A stretch of 64,000 nt of DNA from Vulgatibacter incomptus (GTDB taxonomy: Bacteria; Myxococcota; Myxococcia; Myxococcales; Vulgatibacteraceae): the NCBI RefSeq assembly GCF_001263175.1, contig NZ_CP012332.1:3287501-3351500 (forward strand). Direction: 5' to 3'. The notes beneath the pieces were generated by a model. It saw nothing but the letters and a program-made list of their open reading frames with translations, ran no database searches and had not been told where the DNA came from. Shown in pieces: positions 1-8,337 of the stretch (position 1 is its first letter; each line of letters opens with the position of its first letter). A program made the translations under genes and the position numbers.

Positions 1-2
1 CG

Positions 3-953
3 ACCTTCGACGGTCTCTTGTCGGCCGCCTTCTCCGCACACCCCCACCGCATCCCGTCGCGGCGCGCGAGCTACAACTTCGGCATGCGGTTCGGGCGTCA
101 TACCCTCCTCGACCTCTTCGAGCTCCGGGACGACGGCGGCGCGCGTCGGATCGCCTCCCTGCCGCTGCCGGGCCCGACCCTCCTACACGACTTCATCGCC
201 ACCGAGCGCCACCTGATCTTCTTCGTGTCGCCCGTGCGCCTCCGCGTGATGCGCCAGCTCCTCGGCGTGGGGACCGTGGGCGAGAACTTCGTCTGGCGCC
301 CTGAGCTGGGGACCGAGGTGCTTGTGGTGCCCCTCGACGAGCCGGAGCGTCCTTTCCGCTTCCAGGTCGATCCCTTCTTCCAGTGGCACTTCGCCAACGC
401 CTTCGAACAGGGCGAATCCATCGTCGTGGATCTCGTCCGCTATCCCGACTTCGAGACCAACCTCTGGCTCGGGGACCGCGTTCGCGGCGGGAGCGGACGC
501 GAGGCGAGAGGCACCTTCCATCGTGCCATCGTCGATCCGCGGCGAAGCGTGCTCCGCATGGAGGAGCGCTGGTCCGAGTCGTGCGAGTTCCCGCGGGTGG
601 CGCCCTCCGCCACCGGGAAGCCCTACCGCTTCGCATGGCTCGGCGCCCACGCGCCCGGGAGCAGGAGAGACCTCTACGACCAGCTCGCCCGCCTCGACGT
701 CGAGAGCGGCGAAGCGCGGCGCGTGGAGCTGCCCGCCGGCCACTACCCCTCCGAGCCGATCTTCGTCCACAAGGCCGGCAGCGCGGCGGAGGACGACGGC
801 TGGATCCTCACCCTGGTCTACGACGCGCGGGCGCACCAGAGCCACCTGGCCATCCTGGATTCGAAGCGCCTCGACGACGGCCCCATCGCCCGCGCCTACT
901 TCGATCACCACGTTCCCTTCACGTTCCACGGCGGTTGGCTCGGCGCGAAGTGA
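3..953 (+). CDS. Carotenoid oxygenase family protein, 5' end cut by window
   Basis: This is the C-terminal part of a carotenoid cleavage dioxygenase (RPE65/CCD family), a non-heme Fe(II) enzyme that splits polyene double bonds. The reading frame is open to the left edge, so the start lies outside the window. The family's four iron-binding histidines can be matched to AHPHR, LLHDF, QWHFANAF and the terminal FTFHGGWLG. The glycine/tryptophan context of the last one is typical of the end of the beta-propeller. The visible part is about 316 residues; full family members are about 450-500. Substrate cannot be told from this fragment. Confidence in the family is high, in the function moderate. Confidence 0.85.
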   Translation, partial: TFDGLLSAAFSAHPHRIPSRRASYNFGMRFGRHTLLDLFELRDDGGARRIASLPLPGPTLLHDFIATERHLIFFVSPVRLRVMRQLLGVGTVGENFVWRPELGTEVLVVPLDEPERPFRFQVDPFFQWHFANAFEQGESIVVDLVRYPDFETNLWLGDRVRGGSGREARGTFHRAIVDPRRSVLRMEERWSESCEFPRVAPSATGKPYRFAWLGAHAPGSRRDLYDQLARLDVESGEARRVELPAGHYPSEPIFVHKAGSAAEDDGWILTLVYDARAHQSHLAILDSKRLDDGPIARAYFDHHVPFTFHGGWLGAK

Positions 954-1086
954 AGAAGTGAAGTGAAGTGAATCGGGTGCCGCTCGACGCGAGCGCCGCC
1001 GATCGGCGATAGCGCGCCGCAAAGGCAGAGACATCCGGGTCTGCATCGGGCTAGATCGTCCGTCCAAACCTCGCGAGGAGACGAGC

Positions 1087-1548
1087 ATGGAGAAGACGAA
1101 GATCGAAGGACGCGCCGGCCTGGAGGCCCTGGTGGGCAAGCCGCTTCCCGCGGGGCCCTGGCACCAGCTCTCCTTCGAGGAGATCGTCGCCTTCGCCGAC
1201 GCCACCGGCGATCACCAGTGGATCCACGTCGACCGAGAGCGCGCCCTCCGCGAATCGCCCTTCGGCGCGCCGATCGCCCACGGCTACTACACGCTGTCGC
1301 GGATCGCGGGCCTCTTCTTCGAGGCCGTCGAGGTGACCGGCTTCTCCGCCGTGCTCAACTACGGCCTCGACAAGGTCCGCTTCCCCGCCCCGATGAAGGA
1401 GGGCGCGCGCTACCGCCTCTCGCCGACGGTCGAGTCGATCACCGAGGTGAAGGGCGGCCTCGAGGTGGTGTTCAAGAACACCATCGAGCTCGAGGGCGAG
1501 GCCAAGCCGACCTGCGTGGCCCAGTGCGTCTTCCGCTATCTGGGCTGA
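1087..1548 (+). CDS. MaoC-like (R)-specific enoyl-CoA hydratase
   Basis: A 153-residue single hot-dog domain protein of the MaoC dehydratase family. These proteins hydrate trans-2-enoyl-CoA to (R)-3-hydroxyacyl-CoA and link beta-oxidation to polyester or other acyl metabolism. The hydratase signature is visible as ADATGDHQWIHVD (catalytic Asp and His) followed by FGAPIAHGYYTLS. A GAGGAG ribosome site lies 5-6 bases before the ATG. The gene stands alone between the carotenoid oxygenase and a strong terminator. The related thioesterase-like hot-dog proteins are less likely because the Asp-x4-His hydratase motif is intact. Confidence 0.88.
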   Translation: MEKTKIEGRAGLEALVGKPLPAGPWHQLSFEEIVAFADATGDHQWIHVDRERALRESPFGAPIAHGYYTLSRIAGLFFEAVEVTGFSAVLNYGLDKVRFPAPMKEGARYRLSPTVESITEVKGGLEVVFKNTIELEGEAKPTCVAQCVFRYLG

Positions 1549-1572
1549 CGAGACGAAATCCGAGATCGAGAA

Positions 1573-1614
1573 AACGGCCTCCCGTGTGCGAAACGCGGGA
1601 GGCCGTTCCGTTTT
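1573..1614 (+). terminator. Rho-independent terminator after the MaoC-like gene
   Basis: Perfect 12-bp inverted repeat (AACGGCCTCCCG / CGGGAGGCCGTT) with an 11-base loop, followed by TTCCGTTTT. It begins about 25 bases after the stop codon, which is the expected position for an intrinsic terminator. Confidence 0.85.
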
Positions 1615-1810
1615 CAGGGGGTTGCCGTGGTCCTGCTGCCGTAGGCAGCGAGATCGCCGACCAGGAGTTCCCGATTACGAACTCGCGCAGGATCACGGGA
1701 GCGCTACCGTGAAGCTGGGGGACGTTTCGTCGTTCTGTCGCCGAGCTCGACACTCTCGGCTCTCGCAGATCGAGGTTTCACGAATAGCCTTCGAACAAAA
1801 CGGAGTGGTC

Positions 1811-3612
1811 ATGCGTCATTCGCGGTTCTCTTTGATCCTGCTGGCGTGTGTGATGGGTGCCCTTACGGCTTGCGGCACCGCTGCCGACCGGCTCGTGGAC
1901 ACGGTCCAAACCGACCTGCCCGAAGAGCCGGGAGATCCTCCAGTCCCACGCCCCGATTCCCGGGACAACGACGAGCCCGCGGAGCCAGACGAGTCCACGG
2001 GCTCGCGCCCCGATTCCCCGGATAAGGACGAGCCGTCCCGGCCGGACGAGCCCACGAGCGAGCCGCCCGCCCTCACGGACTGCCCGACCGGAAAGGCGAT
2101 GGCACTCGCGAGGCACGGGGAGGGCATCGCCTGGGGCATCGGGCGGTGCGGCGAAGTTCCCTACTCGGACTCGAGCGGCACCTACGTAGCCGACACGATC
2201 GGCAAGGGAGCGAAAACCCTCCTCGCCGATCGTCAGAGCTACGTCTCCTTCTCCCCCGACCGCAGCCGTATCCTCTCCACATACCAGGTCAGGGAGCAGC
2301 CGAAGCTCGAGCTCCGGGTGTTCGACCTCGCGAGCCGGAAGCTCGTGGGCAAGACCATCCTTGCGAATGTCTCGTCCGGCTACAGTGTCAGCTTCGTCGA
2401 TGTGGAGGGATCGCCTCTCGTGGTCTGCTACGAGGGGCGGCTGGGGGTGCTCGGGTCAGCAGGGCTCGAGACGTTTGGCCCCGACGGCGTGAGCTGCAAC
2501 GGCGTCGTCTCCTCCGCGCACGGCCCCTTCGTGGCCGCGCCGGGGAAGGAAGGCGCGCTCCTCGTTGCCAACGTGGTGGACCGCACCGTGCGCGAGATCG
2601 CGGGCGTGGAATACGTCATCGACGGCGAGCTCGACAACGGCGTTCGGGGGATTCGCTCGCGTTCTCGCCCGACGGAAAGGTCCTGCTCCATCAGCAGGCG
2701 GTTGTCAGCACGGAGGACTACCAGACGCGTCGCGCGGAAGTGGCGTCGATCATCGACGTGGAGGCCGGTGCGGTCGCCGCCAGCCTGCCGTTCGATCTCC
2801 CTCTGCGAAAGCTCGACTTCTTCTCGTACGGGCTCGGCAACGCGCCCTTCTTCTCGGACGACGGCCACGCCCTCGCGATCCCGGGGCGGAGCGGCAACTT
2901 CTTCGTGAGCGAGTCGTTCGACGTCGTCGATCTCGGCGATCGGATCCCCTTCTCGGTGATGGGCGATCGGGTCCTTGCGCAGGCCGGCGAAGGGCCGAAC
3001 ACGTCGATCGTCCTCGTCGATACCCGCACGGGTGAGAGCCGCGAGATCGTGATGGGAGCCAATTTCAGCTCGCTCCGTCCCTCGCCCGACGGAAAGCGCG
3101 TCGGAGTCGTCTACGGCACCCTCGATTGCGCCGATTGGGCGGTGGCGGGCTACTGCCGCACCTCCCTCGCCTCCTTCGCGACCTGGGACGGCAGCGAGGA
3201 GGTTCGGACCCTCGTCAGCGGCACCAGGCTCTACGACTCGCAGTGGGTAGGTAAGGACCGAATCTACTTCAACGGGATCCCCGAGGGCGCGAAGGAGACG
3301 GAGACGACAGGATACCTCGTCGACGCCGACTCCGGCGGGCTCCTTCGCCTCGGCTCGATCGGCCCCGTCTATCCTGCAGGCGAGGCCCTCCTCCAGGTCG
3401 TCGACCTCGGGAGCCAACCGTACAACGAACATCATGAGCTCTGGGTGCTCGACCCCGTCACGGGCGCCAGCAAGCGCCTCATGGAGGCCAAGAGCTTCCA
3501 GGTGATCTCGGACGATCGGGGCGAGGTGACGGCGATCCAGGAGAATCCCTACAGCTCGCCCACCTACTCGCCGAGCTGGGTCGTCTGGGCGGGAGCGGTC
3601 TCCCGGCCCTGA
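1811..3612 (+). pseudogene. WD/beta-propeller-like lipoprotein split by a frameshift
   Basis: The ATG begins a lipoprotein signal (hydrophobic stretch ending in lipobox LTAC) followed by a Pro/Asp/Glu-rich linker with a repeated PDEP-like pattern. After that come about 500 residues with SFSPDRSRI, AFSPDGKVL and RPSPDGKRV motifs, typical of TolB/WD-like propeller blades. The first frame runs well to about base 2650; the continuation is in the frame one base earlier and reads to the stop at 3612. The break falls in a run of five G at 2646-2650. One extra G would restore a continuous protein with the sequence GDSLAFSPDGK across the join. This is either a real inactivating slip or a sequencing error in a homopolymer. 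Function unknown; the intact product would be an outer envelope lipoprotein. Confidence 0.75.
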
Positions 3613-3625
3613 TCAAACCGGAGGG

Positions 3626-3658
3626 GAACTTGCGGCGCCTCAGGAGCGCCGCAAGTTC
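3626..3658. terminator. Bidirectional hairpin between convergent genes
   Basis: Perfect 13-bp inverted repeat (GAACTTGCGGCGC / GCGCCGCAAGTTC) with a 7-base loop. It lies between the lipoprotein stop and the clpA stop, so it can serve both strands. The AAC/GTT base pairs at the stem foot supply a short T tract in either direction. Confidence 0.8.
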
Positions 3659-3663
3659 TCGAT

Positions 3664-5919
3664 TCAGTCGAACCGCAACGCGAGCTGGTCGCCCTCGACC
3701 ACGGCCCGGGCGGTTCCGCCGGCGGCGAGCTTCCCGAAGAGGATCGCCTCGGCCAGGGGCCGCTTGAGGGTCTGCTCCACCAGCCGCGCCATCGGGCGGG
3801 CGCCGAAGGCGGGATCGTAGCCGTGCTCCGCGAGCCAGCTGCGCGCCTCCTCGGCGAGCTCGAGGACGACCTTCTTCTCGGTGAGCAGCACCTGGAGCTC
3901 GCGAACGTTCTTGTCCACCACCCGCAGGATCTCCTCGCGGCCGAGCTGACCGAACTGGATCACCGCGTCGAGGCGGTTGCGGAACTCCGGGCTGAAGGCC
4001 TTCTCGATCGAGCCGGTGGCGGAGCCGAAGGGCGTGCCGCCGCCGAAGCCGAGCCGCCTGCCAGAGAGCTCGCGGGCGCCGACGTTCGTGGTGAGGATCA
4101 GGATCACGTTCCGGAAGTCGGCCTTGCGCCCGTTGTTGTCCGTGAGAGTGGCGTGATCCATCACCTGGAGCAAGACGTTGTAGAGGTCGGGGTGCGCCTT
4201 CTCGATCTCGTCGAGGACCACCACCGCGTAGGGCGTCTTGCGGACCGCGTCGGTGAGCAGCCCGCCCTGATCGAAGCCCACGTAGCCCGGAGGCGCGCCG
4301 ATCAGCCGTGAGACAGCGTGCTTCTCCATGTACTCGGACATGTCGAAGCGCACGAACTCCACCCCCAGCACCCGGGCGAGCTGCTTGGAGAGCTCGGTCT
4401 TCCCGACGCCGGTGGGCCCCGCGAAGAGGAAGGAGCCGATGGGCTTGTCGCCGGCGCGAAGGCCGGAGCGGGCGAGCTTGATCGCCGCAGCCACCGCCTC
4501 GATGGCCGGATCCTGCCCGTAGATCGAGCCCTTCAGCTCGGGCTCGAGCCGCGAGAGGGCGCTGCGATCGTCAGCGGAGACGCTGCGCGCCGGCACCTTC
4601 GCCATCCGCGCGATCACGGCCTCCACGTCCGCCGCCGTCACCTGGCCCGTGCGCTTCTCGGAGGGCAGCAGCTTCTCGGCGGCGCCCGCCTCGTCCAGCA
4701 CGTCGATCGCCTTGTCCGGCAGGTGGCGGTCCGCGAGGTGCTTGGCCGCGAGGTGCGCCGCGCTCGTCAGCGCGTCGTCGGTGTAACGAACGCCGTGGTG
4801 CTCCTCGTAGCGGGAGCGGAGGCCCTTCAGGATCTCCACCGTCTCCTCGATCGAGGGCTCGGCCACGTCGATCTTCTGGAACCGTCGGGCCAGCGCCTTG
4901 TCGCGGTCGAGCGACGCCTTGTACTCCTCGAAGGTCGTCGAGCCGATGCAGCGCAGCTCGCCCGACGCGAGGGCCGGCTTGAGCAGATTCGACGCGTCCA
5001 TGCTCCCGCCGGTGGTCGCGCCGGCGCCCACCACCGTGTGCAGCTCGTCGATGAAGAGAATCGGGTTCTCGAGCTTGCCGAGCGCCTTCAGCACCGCCTT
5101 CATGCGCTGCTCGAAGTCGCCGCGGTAGCGCGTGCCCGCCAGGAGCGAGCCGAGGTCCAGCGAGTAGAGGCGCGCGTCCTTCAGCACGTCGGGGATCTTG
5201 CCCTCGTGGATCCGCAGCGCCAGCCCTTCGGCGAGCGCCGTCTTGCCCACGCCGGGCTCGCCCACGTAGAGCGGGTTGTTCTTGCGGCGGCGGCAGAGGA
5301 CCTGGATCGTCCGATCGATCTCTGCGTCCCGGCCCACCAGCGGATCGATTCGACCCTCCGCGGCACGGGCCACCAGATCCACCGTGTACGCCGCGAGCGG
5401 ATCCTTGGCGCTCTTCGGAAGAGGTCCTTCCTCCTCCTCCTCGTCGATCTCCTCGTCGCCTTCCTCCTCCTCCTCGAACAAGACTCCGTGCGAGAGGAAG
5501 CGGATCACCTCCAGGCGCTCGATCCCCTGCTTGCGGAGCAGAAAGGCCGCGTGGCTCTCCTCCTCCTGCAGGAGCGAGGCGAGCACGCTACCGCCGTCCA
5601 CCGCCTCGTTCTCCGCGGAGAGGGCATGGATCGCGGCCCGCTGGATCACCCGGGCGAAGCCCAGGGTCGGGGTCGGCTCCTCCTCCTCACCGTCGGGCAG
5701 GGCCTCGAAGTGGTCGGCGAGGAAGGTGACGAGCTCATCGCGGAGCGCCTGCACGTCGCCGCCGCAGGCGTCGATCGCGGAGCTCGCGAGGGGATCGTCG
5801 AGAAGGCCGAGGAGGAGGTGCTCCGTCCCGGCGTGCTCGTTGCGGCGCACGCGGGCGGCGTCGAGCGTGCGCTCGAGCGTCTGCTGGAGTTCTGCGGTGA
5901 GCTGGGGGGACTTGGGCAT
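3664..5919 (-). CDS. clpA: ATP-dependent Clp protease ATP-binding subunit ClpA
   Basis: Hsp100 unfoldase that threads substrates into the ClpP peptidase in the cytoplasm. The 751-residue product is close to the usual 758. The N domain occupies about residues 1-140, followed by an unusual run of acidic residues (about 148-165). AAA1 has Walker A GEPGVGKT (220) and Walker B LFIDE (288); AAA2 has Walker A GPTGVGKT (501) and Walker B VVLDE (567). The C-terminal AAA2 region contains FSPEFRNRLD. The ClpP-docking loop reads RLGF where E. coli ClpA has IGL. The chosen ATG overlaps the clpS stop as TAATG, implying translational coupling; an in-frame upstream extension inside clpS is ignored. ClpC is excluded by the missing UVR domain and the clpS linkage. 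Confidence 0.95.
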   Translation of the reverse strand: MPKSPQLTAELQQTLERTLDAARVRRNEHAGTEHLLLGLLDDPLASSAIDACGGDVQALRDELVTFLADHFEALPDGEEEEPTPTLGFARVIQRAAIHALSAENEAVDGGSVLASLLQEEESHAAFLLRKQGIERLEVIRFLSHGVLFEEEEEGDEEIDEEEEEGPLPKSAKDPLAAYTVDLVARAAEGRIDPLVGRDAEIDRTIQVLCRRRKNNPLYVGEPGVGKTALAEGLALRIHEGKIPDVLKDARLYSLDLGSLLAGTRYRGDFEQRMKAVLKALGKLENPILFIDELHTVVGAGATTGGSMDASNLLKPALASGELRCIGSTTFEEYKASLDRDKALARRFQKIDVAEPSIEETVEILKGLRSRYEEHHGVRYTDDALTSAAHLAAKHLADRHLPDKAIDVLDEAGAAEKLLPSEKRTGQVTAADVEAVIARMAKVPARSVSADDRSALSRLEPELKGSIYGQDPAIEAVAAAIKLARSGLRAGDKPIGSFLFAGPTGVGKTELSKQLARVLGVEFVRFDMSEYMEKHAVSRLIGAPPGYVGFDQGGLLTDAVRKTPYAVVVLDEIEKAHPDLYNVLLQVMDHATLTDNNGRKADFRNVILILTTNVGARELSGRRLGFGGGTPFGSATGSIEKAFSPEFRNRLDAVIQFGQLGREEILRVVDKNVRELQVLLTEKKVVLELAEEARSWLAEHGYDPAFGARPMARLVEQTLKRPLAEAILFGKLAAGGTARAVVEGDQLALRFD

Positions 5920-6239
5920 TATTCGGGCTCCATCGTACACAACAACGGAAACTCGTTTTCCTTCGCCAGCGCCCTCACCTTCTCCACCTTGGTCTCGGCG
6001 ACGTCGTGGGGATAGACGCCTGCCACCCCCATGCCCCGGTTGTGCACGTGGAGCATGATCTGCGTCGCGTCCGCCTCCGAGTGGCGGAACACGCCCTCCA
6101 GCACCCAGACCACGAACTCCCTCGTCGTGTAGTCGTCGTTGTGGATCAGCACCTTCCACATCGGCGGCCGCGCGAGCTTCCGCTCGTTCTTGGGTCGGGT
6201 GACGACCCCCTGCTCTTCGTCTTCGAAGCGTCCAGCCAT
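5919..6239 (-). CDS. clpS: ATP-dependent Clp protease adaptor ClpS
   Basis: 106-residue adaptor that hands N-degron proteins to ClpA. The core shows the family signature: WKVLIHNDDYTTREFVVWVL, with the Asn-Asp-Asp contacting the substrate alpha-amino group, and HVHNRGMGVAGVY, which lines the pocket. The N-terminal tail (about 25 residues, charged) is the flexible part needed for ClpA modulation. It is the first gene of the clpS-clpA pair and shares one base with the clpA start codon. Confidence 0.96.
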   Translation of the reverse strand: MAGRFEDEEQGVVTRPKNERKLARPPMWKVLIHNDDYTTREFVVWVLEGVFRHSEADATQIMLHVHNRGMGVAGVYPHDVAETKVEKVRALAKENEFPLLCTMEPE

Positions 6240-6303
6240 GATTGATGAGAACCCTCGTCAGAGGGCTTTCCTACCACATGGATCGCACGATGCCCTCAGG
6301 GGC

Positions 6304-7608
6304 TCACGGACGGACGTGCTCTGCCGGGTGGACCCGCACCGTGCGCACCCTTCTGGGCGTCGCCTCGCAGATCTCCAGGACCGTCCCGTCCGGCGCCACG
6401 TAGCGCTCGCCCTTTCCGGGGATCCGGCCAGCGAGATCGATGCAGAGGCCGGCGATCGTCGACCAGCCGTCGCCTTCCGGGAGGTCCAGATCGAGCTCGC
6501 GGTTCACGTCCCGGATCGGGGCGATACCCAGCACCAGCGCCGTGTGGTTCGCCTCGACGTGGATCGTCTCCGGGACCTGCGCCTCCTCCTCGCTGAAGAT
6601 CTCGCCGACGAGCTCCTCCACCAGGTCCTCGATGGTGACGATCCCGGCCATTCCGCCGGACTCCTCCACCGCGATCGCCAGCGAGATCCGCCGGAGCTGC
6701 ATCTCGCGAAGGAGCGACACCGCGTGCATCGTCTCCGGCACGAAGTAGGCCGGGCGGACCAGGTCGTCCACCACGACGACCTGCGACTCCCACGCGAAGA
6801 GGAGCACGTCCTTGATCGAGAGGTAGCCGACCACGTTGTCGATCGTCCCCTCGAAGATCGGCATGCGGGTGTGGCGCTCCTCGAGGAGCGTCCTGCGCAG
6901 CTCCTCCTGCGTCACGTCCCTGGGGACGGCGATCACGCGGTTGCGCGGGATCATGACCTCGGCGACCAGGAGCTCGCCGAACTCCAGGGCGCGCGCCGCG
7001 ATCCGGCCGGCGTTCGGATCGATCACGCCGGCCCTCGCCGCCTCCTCGAGCTCCTCCTGGATCTCCTCGGGAGCGATCCGGGCCTCGCTGAACGAGGTCT
7101 CGCCGCCGAAGAGCGTCAAGATCGCGCTCGACGAGGCCCTCGCGATCCACACCAGGGGGCGAAACGGCAGCGACAGGAATCGGAAGAGGCCCGCCGTCCA
7201 GAGCGCCCAGCGTTCCGAGCCGCGCACGCCGAGCGCGATCGGCACCAGCGCGCCGAAGACCACGAAGAGGAAGGTCGACGCCGCGATCACCACCAGCAGC
7301 GCCGGCGCCGTGCCGATCGTGGGGCCGAGCTCGCGCACGAAGTACGAGCCGGCGAGCGCGCCCGCCGCCACCGTGACGGCAATGGTCGCCGTGCGGCTCC
7401 AGGCCACCACGCGCTCGGGGACGTCCCGCAGGCGCGCGAGGGAGCGAGCGCCGCGCCGCTCCTCCTCGGTCAGCTCCCGCAACCGGGCCCGGCCCACTGC
7501 GAGGATCGCCACCTCCCCACCGGCCCAGAGGCCGTGGAGCAGCACCAAGCCGAGGACGATCAAGATGACGGCGAGAATGTCGGCACCCTCTGCCTTTAGG
7601 CTATTCAC
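6304..7608 (-). CDS. CNNM/CBS/CorC_HlyC-domain membrane protein
   Basis: 434-residue member of the hemolysin C / CorC / CNNM group, which is implicated in Mg2+ or Co2+ efflux. Order of domains: N-terminal CNNM region with three or four membrane segments (residues about 10-30, 60-85, 95-125 and 130-150), then two CBS domains (about 200-325; VMIPRNRVIAV, RMPIFEGTIDNVVGYL, GIVTIEDLVEELVGEI), then the C-terminal CorC_HlyC domain ending in RTVRVHP. The start is a GTG without a good ribosome site; no better in-frame start precedes the first membrane helix. Transport direction and ion are inferred from the family only. Older annotation as hemolysin is misleading. Confidence 0.88.
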   Translation of the reverse strand: MNSLKAEGADILAVILIVLGLVLLHGLWAGGEVAILAVGRARLRELTEEERRGARSLARLRDVPERVVAWSRTATIAVTVAAGALAGSYFVRELGPTIGTAPALLVVIAASTFLFVVFGALVPIALGVRGSERWALWTAGLFRFLSLPFRPLVWIARASSSAILTLFGGETSFSEARIAPEEIQEELEEAARAGVIDPNAGRIAARALEFGELLVAEVMIPRNRVIAVPRDVTQEELRRTLLEERHTRMPIFEGTIDNVVGYLSIKDVLLFAWESQVVVVDDLVRPAYFVPETMHAVSLLREMQLRRISLAIAVEESGGMAGIVTIEDLVEELVGEIFSEEEAQVPETIHVEANHTALVLGIAPIRDVNRELDLDLPEGDGWSTIAGLCIDLAGRIPGKGERYVAPDGTVLEICEATPRRVRTVRVHPAEHVRP

Positions 7609-7635
7609 GCCCCAAAGGGAGGGTGTACCGCGGAA

Positions 7636-8094
7636 TCAACCCCGCGGCGGCTCGAAGCTGCCGAGAACGACGCGCCCTCGGCCGTCCATCGGCAGGTCGA
7701 CCTCTTCCACCACGGGAAAGCCGAGCTCCGTCGCGAGCCCTGCGAGGTGCCGCCGCCAGGGGTTGTAGGGCATCCCGTTGTCGGAGCAGCAGGGGACCAC
7801 GGCGAACGGGAGCCGGTGCTTCGCGGCGTACTCGATGATCACGCGCGTGGCGCCGTCGGGATGCATGCCGACGACGAGGTCGCACTCGCACGGCTCTTCG
7901 AGGCCGAAGATTCGCTCAGCGTAGCGGACCGGGAGCCGCTTGTGCCGCAGGTCGAAGGTCGTGACCTCCCGGCCCAGGGCGGAGAGGGCCTCGTTCAGCT
8001 TTCCCTGCCCGCCCGCGACGTCGAAGACCCGCCGGGCGTCGAAGCGGTCGACAAGGAAGCGGGCGAAGAGCTCGAAGCGGCGCTTGTCTGCCAT
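7636..8094 (-). CDS. SAM-dependent methyltransferase-like protein
   Basis: 152 residues with a Rossmann-type SAM motif I, VFDVAGGQGKLNEAL, then FDLRHKRLP as the acidic loop 2. DLVVGMHPDGATRVIIE and FAVVPCCSDN follow, resembling the Methyltransf_32/TRM13-like group, where a VPCC motif is common. It lies 28 bases upstream of the CBS membrane protein on the same strand and may share its transcript. ATG at 8094 is preferred to a GTG 11 codons upstream, since the core fold starts soon after; neither has a strong ribosome site. Substrate unknown. Confidence 0.65.
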   Translation of the reverse strand: MADKRRFELFARFLVDRFDARRVFDVAGGQGKLNEALSALGREVTTFDLRHKRLPVRYAERIFGLEEPCECDLVVGMHPDGATRVIIEYAAKHRLPFAVVPCCSDNGMPYNPWRRHLAGLATELGFPVVEEVDLPMDGRGRVVLGSFEPPRG

Positions 8095-8270
8095 GGGCGC
8101 GTTGTAAGCCCCGGATCGATCCCACACAAGGAGGCCCGCGCCGGCTTGATCGGTCCAAGGTACCCTCGCGGTTGGCGAGCCTTCGAGTCGAGCTCGAACC
8201 GAGACGACAGCAGGCAGAGTGATTCTAGAGCGACGTAAACGCCCGTATCTACATCGAAACTCCGGAGTCT

Positions 8271-8304
8271 GTCGGCAGAGGTAAAGACTTTTACCTCTGC
8301 CGAC
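8271..8304. repeat. 34-bp perfect palindrome downstream of the haloperoxidase gene
   Basis: Arms GTCGGCAGAGGTAAA and TTTACCTCTGCCGAC pair over all 15 bases around the loop GACT. It lies 34 bases after the stop of the minus-strand haloperoxidase gene. There is no T tract beyond the stem, so it is not a classic terminator. It could be an RNA-stabilising hairpin, a rho-dependent pause or a protein-binding operator. Confidence 0.7.
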
Positions 8305-8337
8305 CGGTCGCGGACTTCGGGTGACGAGCGCCGAAGC

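Noticed and set aside
183..1205. Long antisense open frame across the carotenoid oxygenase region
   Set aside because: Low-complexity Arg/Val/Gly translation and it covers a recognised gene on the other strand. High GC makes such frames common.
5920..6159. Upstream extension of clpA into clpS
   Set aside because: It lies in the wrong frame of clpS and adds low-complexity residues; the TAATG overlap gives the normal ClpA N-terminus.
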